Of a DNA stretch of 64,000 bases, positions 35,187 through 47,800 are shown piece by piece (positions within the stretch are counted from its first letter, which is position 1; every line of letters starts with the position of its first letter). The position numbers and the translations under genes are program-made. This stretch comes from Isoetes taiwanensis (Eukaryota; Streptophyta; Lycopodiopsida; Isoetales; Isoetaceae). The stretch is from NCBI GenBank assembly GCA_021234155.1, contig JAJEKV010000025.1, positions 7,578,531 to 7,642,530 on the forward strand, read 5' to 3'. Below the pieces are notes generated by a model. That model did no database searches. It saw only the letters and a program-made list of their open reading frames with translations, and had not been told where the DNA came from.

Positions 35187-35820
35187 AGAAGAAATCGTGA
35201 CTTCCACTTGCTGGAGATATTCAGCAAACACATCTCTTCTGCAAACCATGAATGAATTTATCTGTTAGTCCACTATTTGGTGACTAATGGTTTGTGTAAT
35301 TATTTCAGTGCTTAAATATCAGGTTGGAGTATCATACTTATATGGAGGTGGAAGATACTCCATAAGATGTTGTCCAATAAAAGTGACTCTGGAAGATACT
35401 CCAGAAGATGTTGTCCAATAAAAGTGACTCTGAATAGGTAAAAGAGGTATGGTAGTTGCTGAGCTTTTAGCTTCTCTGTTTAACATTTACAGGTTAAGAA
35501 TTGGATATTGGCACATTGTGCCTTATTCAATAATTGCTATTCAAGTGGAAAACTTATCTTGGCCCACTGCGCCTTGATTAAATACTACTGTGCATGGTAC
35601 TTATGGCCCAATGTGCCTCATGTACGTTGCAAATTTATAGACTGGCCTTGGCCCTTTGTGAGCAAGGCTTAGAGATTGGGTCCACTGTACCCAATACTCT
35701 ATACTTATAATCAAACTAATTTACTTTCTTCTGGTGTAAGGAAGTAGGACCCCTCTTTTTATGGGGTCCTACTTTCCTTATAAAAAGAGGTGTCCTACAT
35801 CCTGAGGGAGGGATGTGGGA
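35187..35820 (+). repeat. spacer with 41-bp tandem, strong hairpin and LTR-like border
   Basis: Two tandem copies of a 41-bp word starting GGAAGATACTCCA lie at about 35350-35432. At 35740-35777 GGAAGTAGGACCCC pairs with GGGGTCCTACTTTCC across a 9-bp loop. Just before the second GAA run is GAGGGAGGGATGTGGGAG, a purine tract followed by TG that resembles a polypurine tract and LTR start. The first copy of the duplicated unit does not share the TGTGGGAG string, so an LTR pair is not proven. Confidence 0.55.
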
Positions 35821-38460
35821 GAAGAAGAAGAAGAAGAAGAAGAAGAAGAAGAAGAAGAAGAGAACATTCTCTATGATTCTTCAAGTTGTTGAAAGATATA
35901 CTCTATAAGGGACAGATGGCATCTTTGACATATGGAAGAAGCATGCAAGAATGCAAACAATGTAAGTTGGACGACTATCCCTAGTTGTATCATGTTGTAA
36001 TTTGATTTTAAAGGCCCAAACATGGATACTATGGGTTTAAATCAAGAGTCTGGCCAATGTTGGCATACGTTACTTTGCCAGAGCTTCTAAGGGATTTTTA
36101 TTGGCAAAACACGTAGAAATTTTTCATAATAATATGCCTAAGGTGCTACAAAGGCACTTGATAATATTGGGAAGATTGGAAGGAATTTGATTGTATGGAT
36201 GATACAAAAAGTGATTGGATACATGTTTTGACTATATTAAAATATGTGGGCTTGGAAGTAACCAAGCACATAAATTGTTGCCTTGTGAAAAGGCTTATAA
36301 AACGTTGTTAATTTATTGCATCAATGAGTTATAAAAAATAGATATTTACACTTGATATTGTTTGTGGGACCATGGCTTTTGAAAAAACCTTGAGATATCA
36401 TGGATGCGGCAACGATAAGGGAGCCCGATGGCATCTAATATGCCTTGGGCTAGTTGTTTACAACCTTGATAGTTGTAAACATGGAAAACTAAGCATACGA
36501 AATATATTCTAGACTTAAATAAGGTAAAGTCCATATTCTTTTGTGACTATTAGTTTTTGGCACTTTGCCTAGCGGAGGTTTGGCGCCTAAACAAGCGCCC
36601 ATATGACCTGACCTGCTTGTTACAGGGATCGAAAATGACCGATGCCATACACTGGTGGTTTCTTGCACAAAGATAAGCTTTTGTTATTTGATAGTTCTAT
36701 ATCTATACATTACCGTAGTAAAATATGATGCATGCATTTGCTTAATCGAAATACGTGGCTTTATAGGATGATTTAGCCTTGAAATACTATTGTATGGAGT
36801 GTCCTTTACCTAATAAGGCTCTCGCTAATTTCGTTTTGCCGCCGGGTACAGACCCATTTACTTGGTGACATAGGTTAGTACGAGATCCATTTACCAAAGA
36901 TATACAGTTTCGAATTTGTGATGCCATGGTCCGGCTTAGCAAGTTTTGAGATGGCTAATCAGCCATAGTAAAGAGTATGAACCGGTTCTTTGCCATACTA
37001 AGGATTCTGGCAGATCTTCTATGGTGCCTAAGAGAGTATGGAAGAAAAAGGACATGAATTGGCATGAAAACTGGAGCTAAAATACTCCGGCATTCTCAAA
37101 CAGGTTTGATCTATTGCTTATGAAAATAGAGCAAGATCTAATTTCTTTTTTCTATTTTTGAAAAAACTCTGGATATCACAGGGAAATAAGATTGCATATT
37201 AGAATGGATTGCATGAATAAGATATGTTCTGGCATATGCAGCGTTGTCTACTTCTAGGCTCATACGTTCTAAGTTGAAGATTCCTGCCATAAAGAACTTT
37301 TGAGCTTTAAAATAATGACAAGCTCTTTGTGGAAGTGGTGATTTACTGCACTAAATTAGTATAATGTGATAGCAACATAAAAGAATGGGCTGGAGCTTCC
37401 TTATTGTTTAAAGATGGAATAGAACTAAAACTGAGCCATCATATTATGTCCACATGTAGAATCGGGCTCCACGTTCTTTGTTGTAAGAATGTGATCCACA
37501 TGATTACTTTGGGATGGTCTTTACTATAGCTATTGTGCTGAATTCTTTAAGAGTGTGATGCCTATGCATATGCTTTATGCTTTAACTATTATAAGAACAA
37601 AATTTTGATGTTCCTAAGAGATAAATAAGAAGTTATTGAGTTCTTAAAGGCTGGAATACAGCCATGTATATAAAAGATATGGTAGATGTTAAAGCCGCAA
37701 GATTTTATGATCAATCGTGGCACTAAAACGCTGTAAATCTTTGATTATAACGCTTATGGTGTTACTCCAAAAATCACCATTCCATTTTCCTTTCTTGCTA
37801 ACGCCACCGTGCAAAAAGCGATACACCGTAAAGCAGTTGTAAATCTTGATTATAATGCTTATGAAAGACTCAAAATCATCATTCCATTTTTTCACTTTCT
37901 TGCTAATAACGTCTTGAGGCAAAAGGATACAATTGGTGTCCCGGTGATAAGCGGGGGCCAATGTACCCTTTGGCCCTTACTATGCAGTTTTTCCGTAATT
38001 GTATTGATTGGAGCTGCCCAGTGCGGGTTCTCTCACTCCAATTGTCTCTATTTTGCTTCGGGATGTAGATTAGCGTAGAAGAGGAAGGATGGAATACTTT
38101 TCGGATGGAACCATGAAATCTGAGGAATGTAATTGAAAAACTCCTAGACTTACACTTATATTTTTATACTTTACACTTCCTCTTTACGCTATATTTAGAA
38201 TTTACATATTACAGGATTACATATTTACACTTCATCGTCATACTTTGTACTTTAATACGGATATATTAATCAATTTTATAAATATCACGAAATATGTTTT
38301 CAAATTTAGAAAAGTATATGACTATGGTTTTGGAAATTTTTGATGTGGCTTTGTGACGTAAAACAACCGGAGGTGGATATTTAGAATCATTTACATCTGA
38401 ATGGAATTTGTTTTGTTTTGTACATTAAATGAGTGTAAATGCGGATGTATCTGATAAGAG
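35821..38460 (+). repeat. 2.65-kb direct repeat, copy 2
   Basis: Second copy. It is almost identical to copy 1 over about 36990-37640 but accumulates many one- to few-base indels before and especially after that. A local duplication of about 105 bp (37724-37826 against 37827-37930) is present only here. It ends near TGTATCTGATAAGAG and runs into another purine tract. Confidence 0.9.
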
Positions 38461-38588
38461 AAAGAAGAAGAAAGAAGAAGAAGAAAGAAGAAGAAGAAGA
38501 AGAAGAAGAAGAAGAAGAAGAAAAGAAGAAGAAGAAAGAAGAAAGAAGAAAAGAAAAGAAAGAAAGAAGAAGAAGAAGAAGAAGAAGA
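38459..38588 (+). repeat. interrupted GAA/GAAA purine tract
   Basis: About 130 bp of nearly pure A and G on the plus strand, a mix of GAA and GAAA units. It follows directly on copy 2 of the duplicated unit. Frames through it are meaningless. Confidence 0.95.
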
Positions 38589-39143
38589 ATAGAAAAAATG
38601 GAGTATATAATTACTATGTAAAGAATTCAATATTGACTTGAGTTTTTTTAAAAATATGGTGGTTATTGCATGTGGTCTTTGCATTTGATTCCTATCATGT
38701 ATCTTTATATTTGCTTGAGTATGGTAACAAAAATACCATGGTTATTGGTGTGACATTTATAAGTGAAACGTATAAGGTCAATTTAGAATATGGATATATG
38801 GGGTTAATGCTTTCACTACCTATATAAAGCAGTGTAATTTGTTCTTAAAAAATCGATGTCTATTATTTCTGGGCTGAGAAGAGCCCAGGGCTTGACACGT
38901 CTTCTAATTTTGGTCTTCTTAAAATCAGAAAAGGAAAAAAATTCACAGGCACGCGTGTCATGATTCAACACCTGAACCTCTTCCTGGTCGAGGAATTCCA
39001 GAATCCAGATAGAGCCCGCCGCCATCATTGCTGCGGATCTTCAATGATTAATGATTGGGCACTTCCTTTTATTTTTATGTGTTTGTAGTTCGTGAATCGT
39101 GACTCGTGAGGCACAAGAAGCTCTACTCCGGCAATCTCTGGCT
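38589..39143. other. possible promoter region
   Basis: Ordinary plant-like DNA with no frame of note. It precedes the candidate first exon at 39144. Confidence 0.35.
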
Positions 39144-39180
39144 ATGGCGGTCTTCAAATCCCAAATACAGGCATCCAAAG
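39144..39180 (+). CDS. candidate first exon of an unidentified gene
   Basis: ATG at 39144 opens MAVFKSQIQASK and runs to a good donor, AAAG|GTATGC, at 39180/39181. The bases before the ATG (GGCTATGGCGG) give a G at -3 of plant start contexts. No following exon was found with confidence; the frame at 39800-40123 (107 codons, FLAGSPMDGFTSAMALVPPL and onward) might belong to it but lacks convincing splice sites. Small and speculative. Confidence 0.25.
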
Positions 39181-41381
39181 GTATGCTCTGCGGCGCATCG
39201 TCTTTTTTTGGAGTGGGGAACAAATGAGTATGAGATAATAGGAAAAATTTATAGTTGAGAAGTGCAGCATTTATCATTTAATCTGGAATCGGCAAAAAGG
39301 AAGCTTAAAGGACCTGCTTTCTCACGAATCCGCTAGATATGTAAGAGCCCTGCTCGAGATAAATGTCTGAGGGAGCTCAGTTCCGGCTCCATGACTGCAC
39401 CCTCTGAAGTAATGACGACTACTCCCTGATTTGCAAGCCTATCGGCTGCAGAAGCCCTGCTTCTGCAGATTTTGCATGTCAAATGGGTGTGCCCTATTGA
39501 AGACTAAATTTTCTGTTACTCTGTTCGCAGCTCTGAGGACAACTCATGCCCTTGCAAGATATTTTTGATTGCTTTTTGCATCTTCAAAGGAAGTAAAAGG
39601 CTCTCGTGATGATATTTTCCTTGGTGTGTCTTCTTGATCTGTCAACTTTAGAAATACTGACCCCAAACTGTACAACGATTTTTGGCATCAGGTCTGATCT
39701 AGAGTGGGGGCAACTAATGAGGATTGCTTTCCAGATTCAATGTGCCAGTCTAGAGCATAATTACCTCTATATACAATAGCATTTCATGCTTTAGAATTCG
39801 TGGACGTGGGTGAGGTGGGAACTTCCTCAATTTCAATCACTTTGAATTTCCCTTCCTACATACTGTTCTTCCTAGCTGGCTCGCCTATGGATGGCTTCAC
39901 CTCTGCAATGGCTCTTGTGCCTCCCCTTATTTCTTTTGGGTTATTTAGACAATTGTATGGGATTGTTGATACTTTGGGAGCAGTTTTTGATTGGAGAACC
40001 TATGATTCTCATTATATCCTTACATCACATTTTTTGAAACTGCCTTTGTGGGTTGGAAGCACCAATTCAATGCAGCATTTGCTTGAAAATCAGGATCAAG
40101 GCCTCACGATTTGGGAGATTTAGGAGCATTTTGCTGTCACGAAAGCTTACAAACACACCATTTTGAGATTGAATCACATTGCGGTTCAGAGTCATCATTT
40201 TGCAGATTGTTGAGACATTGATCCATGCTGCTTAGCAAAATTGGCAGCTTAAAATCCTCATTGAAGCTTCGGAATCTTAAATCTTTATATTTTGGGTTGG
40301 ATTTGATCTATGTGGAAGGTTGACAGTTTGATGAAATGAGATTATTGCTCTTTTGGTTCCGATGGTCTGGCCATAAACTTCTGGAGGAAGAGTGAGAAGA
40401 TGACCCACAAACTTTTGGCCTTCTTACGAGGAGATGGGCTGCATAAAAGCGTCTTCTGTTTCAGCCTTGCCGCTACAGCCTAATTGGGGAATCCAACTTC
40501 AGCAAAAACCCTTCTGCAAATCAGATTTTTGGCTTGAGATTTGGGATTAATCAAGTCTGGTAGACTTTTGAAACCAACTAAACTGATTAAGAGGCTCTGA
40601 TTCCTGTGCTCTGATTCCTGTGCTGCATAAGATCTACATCCTTGTGTTTGCACTTTACAAAAGGAAGATTGCGATTAACCTGGGGCGGCAACGTTACAAG
40701 CATTTCCTGTGTTTGCTTCAAACCCCTTCTCCAGCCATGCTTAACATTGCTCTGCCTAAAGCACACTTTTGCATAACAGTATTTTTGATTTCGAAAAACA
40801 TCATCGAGATAGAAATCCACTTTCCATGACCCGCTCATGCAAAACCACACTCCCTTATTGCTCACTCGGGATCATTGGATCCCAAAATAATACTAGAAAT
40901 ATTATTCTAAATTAAAAGAATATATGCAACTTACGTCACCATGTATAAAACAAATGTTTCCTGTATAGTAGAAATACGTATAAGTTACTATGCATTATAT
41001 GAAATATACATACATATAATTGAAGGTCACCATTTTTTATCACACTTTAAAATAAGGTACAATGTAGGCCAACAAAGGGAAAAATACATGCTCCAAGAAC
41101 CTCGTTTTACAAGTAGTCGGGCCCTTGCAAAATCCTTGCTCAAGGCCAAAATTTGTCATGTTGGGCTCATGTATCAGGATGCTTGCAAACTCGTGTTTGA
41201 TGATCTATACAACCTCTTTTTATCTATTCCTATAATAATAAAGGGCATGATTTTTGAATTACGTCTATGAAATAAATGCACTAGAAATATCCCCATTATT
41301 TATGGTTTCACCACAACTGGCTTCACAAAACCCTCACAAATTTAGAGCTCTACATCTTGCAAGATGACATGCCCACTTAAC
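39181..41381. other. gene-poor, one 107-codon frame
   Basis: The plus-strand frame at 39800-40123 ends IWEI and has a hydrophobic middle; I recognise no family. From about 40250 to 40550 short protein-like snatches are separated by stops, suggesting an eroded gene or chance. Nothing else is clear. Confidence 0.3.
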
Positions 41382-41579
41382 TCAGTAAGGGATGGCGGCT
41401 CCACCTCTGCCCCCATTAGCACCCGCACTTGGCTGAAGACGAGGAGGCGACATACCACCACTTCTAAAAGCAGAAAAACCTCGACCTAACAAATCCAGCA
41501 TCCCTGTTCCAGCGTCAGTAATACCCTTTTACCCCATACGAGATACACCAACTAGCAGATTCAGAATCTTGTACTTAAC
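41382..41579 (-). pseudogene. coding-like C-terminal fragment, interrupted
   Basis: On the minus strand, after a GTCGCAG acceptor at 41580, a frame reads VKYKILNLLVGVSRMG, meets TAA at 41531-41529, then continues in the same frame as KGITDAGTGMLDLLGRGFSA, SPPRLQPSAGANGGRGGAAI and ends PY-stop at 41384-41382. The last-exon shape, in-frame continuation and Gly/Pro-rich tail look like a real protein end. I do not recognise the family. The internal stop makes it a pseudogene fragment, unless it is a sequence error. Confidence 0.4.
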
Positions 41580-44500
41580 CTGCGACCTCAACCAACAATT
41601 GCCCAAGATAATAGCATTTTTTAGATAAGATAGCAAAAGAATAGTTAGGGAATTTATCCAATGCTAGACATTAGTACTTGAATTCCCTCTTGCGCCAGGT
41701 TTTGAACGAAGAAGCGGCGGCCTTGGCGCGCGCTCATTCTTAATAAGATAAGTAGTAGATTTTTATGAATGCCAATTGACTCCAATGGGAAAATGAAATG
41801 AATGTTAATTAGGGCATCGCTCTTTGGAGATCGATTGATGATTCTCGTGATGCACTTTATACATAGAGTAGGGGTATGGCTGCTACTTTTGACGAGATTA
41901 ATATCTGAAGGGAATAACTTCAAAAAGTATTGCATATCGAGAGGTACTTTGAGCGGCATTCATACGAGGGCCTTGGGTGGCGGCTCCTCTGGCGAGTCCT
42001 TCTAATTGTGATCAAGATGCCAAAGGGAATTATGCGAGAGAATCCACGGAAAACAAAAGATGCCAAAATCGCGGGAATTATCCCATAGGAGTTTGGCAAA
42101 TCAAATGCTGGAATCAAGTTCAACAATGCTAAGGAGCAAAATAAGCAAAATGGTGGAGGGAGCGCTCAAAAACAGGTTTATGGTGCTTAAATATTTGATG
42201 CATGGTAGAATCTAATTTCGTATACGACATGGCTGAGTGCATAACTTGAGATGTTGGATGCTTTAATCGTGTGAGCTCTTAAATAGCTTAATACTATATT
42301 TGGCTTTGCTTTGATTATTTGCTGCCCTGTTCTTATTTTAGCATTAGAAGTGCTTTTTTAGAATCGATCAGTTGTATAATGGGCCTAATGGTTAAGAGGT
42401 CGATACATAGAATAGATGGCTCTTAAATTCGGTACAAGGATAGTATGTTATATTAATGTTATGACCTGAAATAAATTATATAGTGAGGCCCCTTTGACGA
42501 TGGGCTCAAGCTGGCTGGTTTGAATCGTAATCATCTATGTAGAAACGAAATGGTGATCTATTTTCTGATTTATACCTGCTTTGTAGTATAGGCTTAGATA
42601 GGATTATAAGATGATTAAAGCGTGCATGATGTGCTGACTTTAGAGATGAAACTACGAAGAGGTATACGGTAGATTAAATAATTCATAGGGAGATCACAGT
42701 GGCTTTTATGTTGTTTTACATGCTTTGGACAACACAATATAGCAGGAATACATAAGACTAAGCCATAAGAACCTACAGGAACCATTGCTGGATTTCAGCA
42801 GTATGTTTCATAAAGATAGGTGCTTTGATTAGTCTCTGAGAATCTATATGGCACACTTTGTAGTGCATTATATATGATATCTTGTGAAGAGATAAAATCT
42901 TGGATGTCACGGGTGATACATGTAATAGTTTCGGTTTTATTCACTTTCCACTTTGTATAAGGCATTTAAGCCTAGAGGTGAAGGAAGAGCCGGCCTAGTT
43001 TCATTTAACTACGTAAGCCCACTTGCATAGTTACAGGTATGCTAACATGTCTTGATTGGGTCATGATTATGAAACTTCGTCTCCTTTTGGGTTCAAATGC
43101 TGGTAGTTTCTTACATCATTAGATGGGCTGCATTCTGGCTGTTATGGTACAAGGAAATAAGGCGGTATGAAATGGTATGTCGTCCAAAATAAATACTTTG
43201 GATCGTATGGAGGCGTGCTACAGGTTTATATGATCTTGATCTTAGTCTTCATTATTCTTGCTGATACATTGGATTGATATTGATTTTATATCAAAGCGTA
43301 TAGTAATAATAATCAAATACATTGCTTAATAGATAAATCAACTAAATTTTCCATCTTATTATTTCTTTATATATAAGATGGGATACAATACAATGATAAT
43401 ATCAGCATTTGCATGGATATCGAGATATCAAATAGGTGATATGGTATACATAGTTAATGATGGACACACGAAATATAAGTAAGATACCGTTCAAATACTA
43501 CACATGTGTGGCTTTGGAGTATTAGCATGAGAGTGGATATGAGTGTTATCTTTGCCTTGAATGAGTATGATATAATGTAATGTGTTTACATTAATCACAT
43601 TCGCGTAATCTCGGCAAAAGGAATGTCGAAAATTAAGGGACTTCCACTTGCTAGAATGTCTGGCGGAACACACATGTCACGATATAGCTTTCAAAGACCA
43701 GATTTATGTATTTACGATCCTTTCTTTGTATATTATTTGCATGCTTGCGATGCAGTCATTATTAATGCAGTTTTTGTGGTGGATCTTATGGAAATTGCTT
43801 CGACCTCATATTTTGGTTATGAGTAATACTAATGGAATTTGAAAATTATCTGAGAAAAAATTGGATGGCATCCACGGCTAGCTGATCGGCTATATGTCTG
43901 TTTGGGGAGATGCGCACCAAATATGGCCAGATTGATCAATCTTATGTAGATCACTGGGAGATACATGATTTCTTGATTGCAAAAGCAAAGGACCACCAAC
44001 TTAGGTACATTTTCTCCTATCAGCCACCTTGGCCGGTATGAGATTTTGAAACTGATGAGAGAAGATGGTTCCAATAGAGATATGCTATTTTAGAACAAGT
44101 ATTCTTTGAAACACAAGAGGTCTTGGCCGATAGAACAGATATGGGCGATATGCTGCATTGGAGTTCAAGCTGGGAATACGCCTTGAGAAAGTTCATGAAC
44201 TAACTGATATTTACGTTTAGCGGAGTAAAAGGAGGCACAAGAACAGCCTTATCTTGAGAAGGAGCAGCACCTGAGCTTTACGACTACATACCTCAAGTAG
44301 ACTTAGATCTTATGAAAAAGCGAGGCTCAAGTATGGAATAATATGAACACGGGGGATATTGCTCCGGACTTACGTTTGCGGAAGCGTATTAGATTCCCGA
44401 TCATCTGAGGAGATGGCCATAGAATGGTTGGGAGGAATTCGCACCGCAGTTGTAGGCAGCGGCCAAAATTACGGAACTCTAGCCCTAATATTAGTAAAAA

Positions 44501-47500
44501 AGCTTGGATAATTATGGTGCAGGCGTCCTACGAGGAGGATCTTCTTTGAAGTAGATAATACTGCCACTAGTTCTATTGAAGATCATGGATAAGGAAGAAT
44601 TTATCTTTCCCTATTGGTACACAATTTTTCGACAGATGTCAGGATGAACAAAGGGGCTTACCTTCTATGTAAAACACACATGGGATCTGAAGATGTGGAG
44701 CAAGGTACTCCTTTGTGCATGCGTCATATGGAGCTTGATACATACTTTAAATATGGCCCATCCAAGCATGTGGAGATACTATTACATGGTTGACCAAGCG
44801 GTTGGTATGTCTTGAATCATCCCAAACAGTCCCATCGAGGTACCTGCAATTTGGTAGGATTGGTTCTTTTACATTTTTATACAACAAAATCTGAAAGCGA
44901 CACAATGATAATGAGTAAAGCTTACATGCAAGTCGAGAGGGAATGATGATTAAGATGACAAATAAAAGCGGCTACTAGTGCCTTTGTGATCGGCTCATTG
45001 AGAGACACTTAAGCTTGTAGAGGTATGCGAAATCATGCTCCAAAGATAAATTCTGGATAAAAAATTTAAAGGAAACAATAATAGGCGAGGTTGTGGCATT
45101 CCAATCAAAGCAAGACTACGATTAAGAGATGAATGCTTCTGCCTCCCCGAGTACTAAGATCTAATCACGATGTATCCTCAAAAGTAGTTGAAAGCATGTC
45201 ATCAATTTGTCGGTCGATGGTAGTTTGGTACTTTTAGTGAATATTCGATCCCAACAAAGGAGATAAGCGAAGAATTTGCATAAGAGATGCAGTAGTAGAC
45301 AAAGCCCGAGAAAAGGCTACTCCCTCGCGATTTCATGATATCTCATAACCTGAGGGTCTGACACATGCATACTGCCTCTGCCGAAGACATATTTGGGCCA
45401 CTTGGCGCCCGCATAGTGTGCCTAGATACCAGACTTTATACTAAGTAATATTTGCGATAGATATATATATATTTCCTTGCATTTAACGTTTTGACAATAT
45501 CTTGAGGCCAGATTATGCATACCTGATGAGAGTACGAGATATGTCCTAATATAGCTTTCTTAATAGAATAGTTACATGTTCTACATATGCTTATAAATGA
45601 TATGCTACAGTTCATTTCTAGTAAAATAAATATAAGACTGAAATAGGCTCTTCTCTAGCCAGTGGAATCACAAACATAAAGTAATATGGCAGATTTACAA
45701 TGCTTAATTGTAATATCAGACAATATATACTGCATGCAAGATGGTTAAGAAAATGTTCAAGGACGCATAGTGCACAAATTACAGTCAAGTATCGGAAATA
45801 AGCAAATGGATGGATGGGCTTTTGGAAGCAACATTATCTTTAAGTAAAGGCGAGAGAGGTGCTCACGCATGATAGATATCCCGGAATAGTTTGGATATAC
45901 AAAAGAACAGGCATGCAATAATAATCTAAGATATATTTGGAGATATCTAAACTAAAGTTAAAGTGTACTTTATCTAAAAATATCTAAATATGATTGGTAT
46001 TCGGTGCCTGCATATTTAGATAATAAGTTCTAAAGGGCAAATTCGCCAAATAATAGTCTAAAAGTTCGTTATACATATGTTTAAAATAGTTATAGTAGAG
46101 AGAAACTACTAGGGACAGATAAATAGATGACGGAAATATTTAGTGAGAATGTCCGCATTCATGGTCATGGATTCACTTCCCTACTGCAAGAAGACGATAT
46201 CTTTGGAGGCATAAGCCGGATATATGTCTAGATACAGGGCTTACTGGCCGGTCCACAGGAGTGGCCCTATTGAGCTACGTAGCTGGTAAGATTAACAATG
46301 CAGATGCAAATCCAATACAGATATTATTGGTCATAAAATCAAGCACGAAGATTACTAAGAGATAGGGCTTACTGGCCGTTCCACAGGAGTTGGCCTATTG
46401 GGCGACGCATTTAGTAAGATTAACAATGCAGATGCAAATTTACTATAGATATTATGGATGATATAATCAGGCATGAAGATTACCAATAATCCAGAGGATA
46501 TAATGTCTCTTATTTGTTTTCTACTTTAAGATATGTATCTATAAAGGTCCCTGCAAATATTTCAAAAGAGATGCACTGAGAAAAGCTCCATTGCATGCAG
46601 GATATTGAAGAGGAAAAACAGGATATTGAAGAGGAAAAACGAGTGATCGTGCGTAATTCAAATGGGCATAAAACACTATTTAACAAGAAATTTTGGCGGA
46701 AAAGGCGTAAAAGAATCGAGGATACACTTTCTTTTCTTCCAAAATTAATGGATAAATAGAGATTAACACATTAAGGAATATATCATTAAAAAGAGCTTGG
46801 AGACTTTGGTAATTTATAATGCAAGATCTTTGCTTTTGGTGGAGATATTCAAAACCACTTGTAGACTATATGTATAAACCATTCAGAATTTTTGCGGTGA
46901 GAAGAGATCCCTAAATGCGTTTGTCGGTAGCACGGATTGGCAAGATACATTGATAAAAGTGTGTTGGCCATGTGAGAACTGCTTGCTTGGATGTTAATAT
47001 CGTCAAGTCTGAGAATTACGGAATATGTTCCAAAAGGGACTAAATTACCATCCACGATAAACCTTTCATGCATAGATAAGGCTCGCGAAGCCAGGACATG
47101 GATAAAGGTTACAAATTTTTGAATGGCATGCAGCTAGAGGAGATCTTTATCCATTGGAAAAGGATGGGATCAAGAGATCTGCTTAAATTATTAAGGAAAA
47201 GCCGAAGACTTAGTTAAAGAACATAAAATTAGTAGCTGCACGTATGATTATAAGTCGAGAAAAGCAATGGATTGGATTTGTAAAACACTCTATATCTCTG
47301 GTGACAAGGCTACAAATGTGCCTTCATTTTTCCTTGTCCATGGCATATTAGAACGCCAACACGGCGAGTTGCGAGGGTTAGGATTTTGAAGGTCGCAGAT
47401 AAAGATTGGCCGGTTTAAATTCAGCAGTGAGCCACAAAACAAAATTTTGATCCTAGCGTTAATGCAGGTATAAGGATAAGTACGCCTTATCTAATAGGTA

Positions 47501-47800
47501 CTTTTAAAAGCGCATAAAAGCGAATATCATTTGGATTACTAATGCTAATGGGACTATATTCACTATACATAAAGATTATATCTAAAGGACTCAGAGGTAT
47601 CATAGAGACGGGGGCATGCACATGTTGGACTTGTATGTGTTACTATAATTTGGTAGGGATTCTCTGCTTATTTCAGCCGATTTCCTTTGGTGCTTTGATG
47701 GTGCTTTAACCCGATACGCTTATGGTTTCCCCACGGGATTATGCCACTTAATTTCAGTATTACCTCCATGAGCTTTTCTAAAGCTTCTTTCACTAAGGAT
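41580..47800. other. 6.2 kb without genes or recognised repeats
   Basis: AT-rich, somewhat purine-rich on the plus strand. No frame exceeds about 110 codons and none has a domain, splice structure or repeat partner except the small tandem repeats listed. From about 42 kb the text does not resemble the plant DNA of the first 38 kb in its word usage (inference by eye). Confidence 0.4.
46235..46490 (+). repeat. two tandem units of about 129 bp
   Basis: AGGGCTTACTGGCC starts a unit at 46235 and again at 46364. Both continue with a CCACAGGAGT...GGCC segment, then TAAGATTAACAATGCAGATG, then ATCA.GCA.GAAGATTAC. A smaller tandem of CAGGATATTGAAGAGGAAAA lies at 46598-46640. Non-coding. Confidence 0.75.

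Noticed and set aside
32507..38460. A complete LTR retrotransposon with 2.65-kb LTRs
   Set aside because: The two units do not begin with the same TG-containing terminus, no CA end or primer-binding site was found, and the interior would be only about 0.6 kb.
38391..38684. Lys/Glu/Arg-rich and Ser/Phe-rich frames
   Set aside because: Readings of the interrupted GAA/GAAA tract.
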